Positions 58,311 to 64,000 of a stretch of 64,000 nt of DNA are shown in pieces. The stretch's first letter is position 1. Every line of letters begins with the position of its first letter. Source of the DNA: Tetrapyrgos nigripes (Eukaryota; Basidiomycota; Agaricomycetes; Agaricales; Campanellaceae). The notes under the pieces were generated by a model. That model was not told where the DNA came from. It did not search any database and was given only the letters and a program-made list of their open reading frames with translations. The position numbers and the translations under genes were made by a program. Location: positions 310,001-374,000 of the forward strand of contig JAACJM010000028.1 in the NCBI GenBank assembly GCA_013368315.1, read 5' to 3'.

Positions 58311-60272
58311 ATGGCTACAGCATCTATACGTCCAAGCGAAACATACGCCCGCATGCTCTTGCCCCTTGGACACGGCTACCCTCTTTGGATACCGGAGCCT
58401 AACAATGCTCTTCCAGAAGAGTATCAGGTCGAAGGTGTTAGAATCGGTGATGTTGGAGTGGTGAACTCACACGGAGCCTTTGTTTTCCTTTTCAACATTT
58501 GTTTGGAAAAGGAACATCCAATCAATCAATGGAACGGCGTGCCCGAAGGATTCCTTCCAGTCCAGCTCAATCCATGGCAGATACACACCGTTACCAATAT
58601 GCATCGACCTAGTGTGCCTATCTGCAGTACCGGAGTAGAGCATTTCCAGCTTAGCGCTGAAGCAGCGGCCCAGATTCCGTACGTTATTTACAATGATTCA
58701 AGATGTGCTTCTCATCTGACGTTATTCTATCATACAGCGGTGTGCCATTAGGTGCAGGAGGGGGAATCGAGCTAAAATTCTCCCATTCCCGGGGAGCTGT
58801 CCTCATGCTTCCAGAAGGTGCCTCTCGAGCTGACTATCTCAACCTTGATGGTTTTCGCAAATATGCTGCGAAGAATGCCCCACTTTGGTACCAATTTGTG
58901 AATGGTACCTTGGGCTTGGAAGCTGGCTGTAGCTCCCTGTACCTTCTAACAGGTTACGACAAAAGTGCGTGCTGGGAAGCAGCAGAGTTCTCTCATCCAT
59001 CCAAAGACCAGTCTTTCTCCATCCAATTCACGGCAGGCCTATCGAACAGTGGGAGACTCACCTTGTCACATTCCTCCCTTTTACGAAGTCCTGTCTCCAG
59101 TCGATGCTCTGATCCTTCAAACAACTTGAACAACCAGTCTGTGTTTATACGTGGCTTTAAAATCACGTTGCGTCAAGGTTTACGCGACAGACTGCGTGGA
59201 TCCACTAGTGTCAAAGTCATGAATATCTTGGGAGAGAAACCAGATCATGTCATACGTCGGGGTCGGCTGCGAACACTCCAATCTAGGGAGTCAGGTTCAA
59301 ATACGGCAACAGTCTCAGACAATCGGGTTTCCCACCTAAATTATCGCTCAGACGAGTACGATGTGTCATCCTCAGCTCACATCGGTGATATTGATGATAG
59401 CGTGGATAGAACTTCCAACGCTGGAAGTGATGGTTCTTCGGATGAGGAGAACCCCTATAATGTATGTCACTTGGCTATCCCCCTTGCGAGGTGTTTTCTT
59501 CGTCAAAACCATCTGATCAAGAGCTTGCGTAGATATATCATCCATCGAGTGTGCTCAACGATTACATGCTAGACATGGTGAGAACAAGTCGTAGCTTTTC
59601 AATTTGCTTATGGTCGCTCACGAGCCCTTTACTCGATACAGCACTCAGACATCGACGTTGCAATAACTCACGATACAGAATGGTATTCACTATTGGAGAA
59701 GGTAAGGATTGTGGTCTATATAGCCCTGCATCACTGAACGAGAATATTCCTAGCCTGGGGACACTATGATGCCCGCCGAGAACGAGCTCATGAAAAGGGC
59801 CAGAGAAAGATACCAGGTTGATAGTACAGACGGTGAGTTGAAATCAGTTTTACCGAAAGCTGTTCATGATGATTTTTCGCCTGCTTTTAACTCTCAAGGA
59901 TGGTTGCGTCTCGCTCCCAAGGCATCACAGATTCCTAGCAATATGGGGCCCCATGAGTCCGTACCTTCTGAACCTCGACAGGAAGCGGTTGTGGACAAGA
60001 CAAATGAAAGGACTGGCTTCAAGGGTTACTCCGAGCCAGGGAACGCACATCGGTCAGCCCGGACGACTAGTATGGTCGGTGGTATGAATAGAATCCCTCC
60101 TGGAACCAGAGTTTGGTACTGGAATGCACGAGGAGCTGTGCAACACGGGACAGTACTGAACTCACAGGTGAAGGGGGACAGGACCCAGATACTAAACATC
60201 CGGGATGACAATGGAAGCAACTTGCAATTACCTGCAGCCGCTGTAGAAAAAGTGAAAGGAGAGCAGGAGTAG
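58311..60272 (+). CDS. Uncharacterised agaricomycete-type protein, copy 2
   Basis: Five exons, 58311-58678, 58738-59461, 59533-59577, 59642-59701 and 59754-60272, 571 residues. I recognise no named domain. The N-terminal 270 residues form a compact-looking domain with [71 protein letters not shown] and SSLYLLTGYDKSACW. A basic segment and a Ser/Asp-rich linker follow. A short motif HSDIDVAITHDTEWYS is conserved in copy 1. The last 60 residues (GTRVWYWNARGAVQHGTVL, then NIRDDNGSNLQLP) look like a small beta-barrel of the Tudor or SH3 kind. I have the impression that related proteins are expanded in mushroom genomes, but that is from memory. The start was set at the ATG that aligns with copy 1; an in-frame ATG at 58281 is also possible. 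No signal peptide. Confidence 0.72.
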
Positions 60273-60655
60273 TTACAGACACCGCACAGCTGTATTTCCC
60301 AACGCCGCATTCTTTCTGTAAGTACTTGTTTTTGAGGTTCTTCCTCTACTGAGAGTCTTTACTCCATGATCTTGCAGAGTCGTTGTTTAGCGGATGAAGA
60401 CCAATTTTCTAGTCAACTCTTCATTCTTCAGCACCTTTTCGCTGGAGATTCTTAAGTACTAGGGACAATTAACCGATGTGCGAGCATAACCCGTCGTTCT
60501 TAGCTTTTTCTTTCACAATAAATATCATTTCAAAATCTTGTGCCTCTACTATACTGGCAGTATACATACTTGAGAGGACTTCATGCCGAAGTACACGCGG
60601 CGTCATCGAGGCAAAGCAGTCGTTACCTAATCAAAGCCTTTTGTGAGTGTCTACG
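60273..60655. other. Intergenic before the REEP/Yop1-like gene
   Basis: 3' flank of copy 2 and promoter of the next gene; nothing specific seen. Confidence 0.5.
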
Positions 60656-61705
60656 ATGTTGTTCTGGCTACTGTCGATAACGAGTGGGTACCTATACCCT
60701 GCCTACGCCTCCTACAAGTCCCTTTCAGTCCGCCCAGCCTCAACACCCGACATAGAACGATGGCTAATGTACTGGTCCATTCTCGGAGTCCTCACATTCC
60801 TCGAATCTACCCCACCGCTTTCAATCTTCCTTTCCCTAATCCCCTTATACTCTCTCTTCAAGCTCCTCTTCCTCCTCTACCTCGCAGCACCACAAACTCA
60901 AGGATCCACTTACCTTTTCCAAACGCATCTTAAACCTTTCCTCGACGAACACGAGGCAAAGATCGATCGGACGATGGAAGAAGTGCGAGCAAAAGTTTGG
61001 GGTTATATACAAGAATGGGGGAAGAACATATGGGATACACTCGTTCAGTCTGCATTCGGAGCTCAAGCAGCTTCTGCACAGGCACCTGTCGCCCCACCAA
61101 CTCCACCTCATCCTCCACCAGCAGGTTCCGGGCCTGTCCAACTTATGTCGGGATTCTGGAGATCTTATGGTCCGACCGTGTTGACTACCGGCGCAGCACT
61201 GTGGAACCAGATGTCGCAGGCAGCAGCGAGTGGAAATCAGGTACAGAGACCTCATCCGACTACCTATTCCTCGGGATTCTCGACTGCGCCTTCCAGTTCC
61301 GCTACGAGAGGATACGACTTGGATTCGGACGATGGGACGACTGCACCTTCACCTAGACCGAGTGCGTCAAGAGCTTCTACGTTGACAACACAGTCGATCA
61401 TTGAGCGGAGGAGACAGCTGGAAGCGGAATTGGCGGCATTGCAGAACATGGAGCAGGAGATTCCGTCGGGATTGCCTTCGCCGGGGGCTTCGTCTTATGC
61501 GTCTTCGACTATTCCATCTCCTGGGAGAGATATGGGCGGATATTTGCGTGAAAGGACTGGGTCTAATTCCAGTGTGTTTGAGGAGATACGTGCGGAGTCT
61601 GATGAGCAGGGACATGAATACCCGAGACCTCAGCAAGCTCAGAGAGGAAGCTGGTTCGGGTGGGGTAGTGGTGGGAGTGGGTATGACAGGGTCAAGAATG
61701 ATTAA
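60656..61705 (+). CDS. TB2/DP1/HVA22 (REEP/Yop1-like) ER membrane-shaping protein
   Basis: Single exon, 349 residues. The N-terminal half is the TB2/DP1/HVA22 domain: MLFWLLSITSGYLYPAYASY, IERWLMYWSILGVLTFLES, two hydrophobic hairpins (residues about 36-58 and 60-80) and the family signature PQTQGSTYLF followed by HEAKID. Such proteins insert wedge-like hairpins into the ER membrane and keep it tubular, often with RHD3/Sey1-type GTPases and Rab partners. The C-terminal half is Pro/Ser/Gly-rich, with a short predicted coiled coil (ERRRQLEAELAALQNMEQE) that is not part of the basic Yop1 protein. The start is the first ATG in frame; a GTG nine bases upstream is not used. A 5' intron in the leader cannot be excluded. 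Confidence 0.88.
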   Translation: MLFWLLSITSGYLYPAYASYKSLSVRPASTPDIERWLMYWSILGVLTFLESTPPLSIFLSLIPLYSLFKLLFLLYLAAPQTQGSTYLFQTHLKPFLDEHEAKIDRTMEEVRAKVWGYIQEWGKNIWDTLVQSAFGAQAASAQAPVAPPTPPHPPPAGSGPVQLMSGFWRSYGPTVLTTGAALWNQMSQAAASGNQVQRPHPTTYSSGFSTAPSSSATRGYDLDSDDGTTAPSPRPSASRASTLTTQSIIERRRQLEAELAALQNMEQEIPSGLPSPGASSYASSTIPSPGRDMGGYLRERTGSNSSVFEEIRAESDEQGHEYPRPQQAQRGSWFGWGSGGSGYDRVKND

Positions 61706-62681
61706 GGTTCAGGTTTGAAGACCAATCTGCTCAAGATAATGGGTTGAGGTGATGATAGAGCTGAAGGTAGAGAATTGTGAGTATGCATATATTCTGTATT
61801 TTGCACCTTGATTGACAAGGTTATCTGCAGGCTCCAAAGAGGAAGTCCTGAGTCTTTGTGTTTCTGTCCTTTTCTCTACCTACCTCCTTTTGCCTCTTGT
61901 GGACTCATTGCACTCCACTCATACTTAACATCTATAACTGCATTTACATCATTGATCATTTTGTATCGATTAAGGAATATCCAAGCTCATACCCTTAATG
62001 TCTTCATTGCTGTCACTGGTTTTTTAGGCTGTCAAGGGTCGCCTGCAATAGCAGCAATCCCGTGGCACGTCGCGTCGTCGTTTAGAAACCAATTAGGTTT
62101 CTTTCTATTGCCCATACCTTGTACTGTTTTGTGTTGTTATACGCAACACGCAGCCGCGTATGTTATCCTCTCGTGTAATGAAACCAACCCATTGTCTACA
62201 CCAAGTAGTGCACGCAGCAGCAACATGACTACTCGAGACTCGCTTCTTCCTTCGGCGTTTCTCACCAGAAGATAGGGGCCGAGATGACATCATATTACTT
62301 TCGGCAAAAAGTTATACGCGTAACCCTGACCTTGACCTCCCTGGAGTTCGTCCTAGAATCCTACTCCTCCAATCAACTACAAGAGAAGAACGCGTAGAGA
62401 TTGTTTGGAACCTCCTGCAACTACACTGGGCTGGACTTTCGGAGCCAGTGTCACCGTGTATCAGTCAGCTTTCGGGAACTAACGGTAAACGTGAGCTACA
62501 ACTTTATTAACCCGTACAATCACCTACCACGAGTCAACACCCTTATATTGCCCCTCATCCCATCGATTTTGTTCATTCCTACCCGGTCTCCTCTCGAATT
62601 TGTTTCCTTACTTCTGCTTTCTTTCCATCCAAAGTTGGCTCAAAGGTTGACGCGGCCCGTACAGCAATTATTTAGTTGAAG
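61706..62681. other. Intergenic before the GH15 gene
   Basis: Nearly 1 kb. The ORF at 61808-62275 has Leu/Ser/Cys-rich shadow-like composition and was not accepted. Nothing else recognised. Confidence 0.5.
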
Positions 62682-64000
62682 ATGCAAAATCCGACCTCAG
62701 AACGAGATTACATTCCGATAGGTGATCATGCACTTATTGGAAACCTGCACACTGCTGCTTTGGTTAGCATAGATGGTTCCAGTGAGCACCATTTTATGCC
62801 CTGCTCTCGGTCTGTATGGCTCATGGATGTGTCCATCATATGCAATCCTTCACTTTCCGTTCCTCCCCACTGCACATGATATATGTGTTTTCTATGCTGG
62901 TGTATACGCGCCGTACGACCATATACACAACCACAGTCGAGAGCTACTGTGTACCCGATTTCGACTCTCCTTCCATCTTTGCGAGGATCCTCGATAAGGA
63001 CAAGGGAGGACATTTCTCCATCACTCCTACAGTGCCATTTAGGACGAAACAGAATTATCTTCCTAGTTCTAACGTGCGTTGTATTGCTATATGCACATTG
63101 AACAACTTTTGCTGACGACTAGCGATCAATGTTGCTATCCAGGTCCTGCAAACCAAATTTATGAACGAAAAGGGTGTCGTCAGCATCACCGGTACGTGCT
63201 GTGCTGACCTACTCTTCTCGTCGGATTCTCCTCCTCCAATGATATCATTATCGCCTACCCTGCTAAAAGTTTTCAAATTTGGCTTGCTAACGCGATTAAC
63301 ACCAAACGTCATTTTCGGCAGATTTCTTACCTCGTCAAGCGCGTCATTTCTACACCAGCACTAAACCGATGTTGCACTGGCTCATCAGACGCGTAGAAGT
63401 GAGTATCTACTCTTCTTGAGCCTGCTTTGGGGCCTAGAAACGTGTGCTAGCTGCACATATGCGCGTTTTACGATACCGCTATGCGCATAAAGTAGTCGCT
63501 GCTTCTCGGCTTTTCTCTGGTCCTGACTACAATCCGTATGATACCAATTTCTGAGTACTCTATATCACGACTGCAGGTCATCCGTGGCTCTATGCCCGTC
63601 CGAATGGAATGCGCGCCTGCGTTCAACTACGCTAGGGACAGTCATCAAACATCGATCATCCCAGACGACTCGGTCCCTCCTACGGAATACCTAGGACACG
63701 CAGCCAATGATCATATGAAGGCATTCTTCGAATCTAAAGGTCTGAACTTGGATTTGAGGTATACGATAGAGAGTGTTCTGGTCAGTATACATCGTCTTTC
63801 ATTACTCTTGACTTCTGAAAAGTCGTTTTTGTCGTTTAGGAGAACGTCGATGCTCCTAATCCCAAACTCTCGCTACTCGACCTGTCTTCCAAAGGTCATC
63901 TAGGTCCGGGAGTCTGTTCCGAAATGACGCTCACCGAAGGCCAATGTATCACTTGGGTCCTGCGTATCGCACCTGGTACAGCAATCACCCCAGACGACGT
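62682..64000 (+). CDS. GH15 family, trehalase-like glycoside hydrolase, 5' part
   Basis: Six exons so far: 62682-62781, 62937-63073, 63143-63191, 63322-63398, 63577-63780 and 63840 to the window edge; 242 residues, roughly the first 40 per cent of a usual 600-residue protein. The opening [24 protein letters not shown], then [19 protein letters not shown], is the trehalase-like N-terminal beta domain that precedes the (alpha/alpha)6 catalytic barrel in bacterial-type GH15 enzymes. It is unlike the secreted starch-binding glucoamylases of fungi: no signal peptide and no linker, so an intracellular enzyme acting on trehalose or a related glucoside is likely. The catalytic acids would lie beyond the window. 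All splice junctions keep phase. Confidence 0.9.

Noticed and set aside
61808..62275. Plus-strand ORF of 155 codons
   Set aside because: Leu/Ser/Cys-rich composition typical of pyrimidine-rich noncoding DNA; no family match by eye.
1..64000. CRISPR arrays, rRNA genes, tRNA genes, bacterial operons
   Set aside because: No spaced direct repeats and no rRNA sequence were seen. tRNA genes could not be reliably scanned by eye; a tRNAscan-SE run would decide.
1..64000. A biosynthetic gene cluster around the FSH hydrolases and the FAD oxidoreductase
   Set aside because: No polyketide synthase, NRPS, terpene synthase or P450 was found in the window, so a cluster is not supported.

Overview
The window is nuclear DNA of a filamentous basidiomycete, most likely an agaricomycete mushroom. 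The evidence is dense genes on both strands, many GT-AG introns of about 45-90 nt, fungal families (cutinase, FSH1 serine hydrolases, Hsp9/Hsp12, Zn2Cys6 regulator, TDA3-type oxidase, BTN1/CLN3) and above all Clp1-type proteins, which are known from basidiomycete sexual development. Gene models below were built by hand by joining exons in phase; no database search was possible.

Layout. 0-2.1 kb: an unrecognised partial gene leaving the left edge and a secreted cutinase. 2.3-15.8 kb: a minus-strand paralogue-rich block with three FSH1-like serine hydrolases (the first with a broken nucleophile elbow) and three SET-domain genes (the third a clear pseudogene), interrupted by a plus-strand alternative NADH dehydrogenase. 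16-21.3 kb: an AGC-like protein kinase divergent from the splicing factor SYF2. 21.3-27.7 kb: sparse, with two doubtful small genes, a TDA3-like FAD oxidoreductase and a short Clp1-like gene. 27.7-32 kb: gene-poor, with a retroelement relic. 32-35.1 kb: Hsp9/12 with a duplicated upstream block, then full-length clp1. 38-50.2 kb: a SAP-domain protein with NuSAP-like features, an alpha/beta hydrolase and a Zn2Cys6 regulator. 50.7-54.7 kb: a CLN3/battenin homologue with an apparent 1-nt deletion and an unknown Ser/Pro-rich protein. 56-60.3 kb: a tandem pair of an uncharacterised family, the first copy disrupted. 60.6-64 kb: a REEP/Yop1/HVA22 protein and the 5' part of a GH15 trehalase-like gene cut by the right edge.

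No operon logic applies. The coherent themes are birth-and-death evolution of tandem paralogues (three local families each contain one decaying copy) and a sexual-development locus in which two Clp1-family genes face each other across a transposon-scarred stretch. The best candidates for undescribed biology are the 56-60 kb paralogue pair and the short Clp1-like gene.
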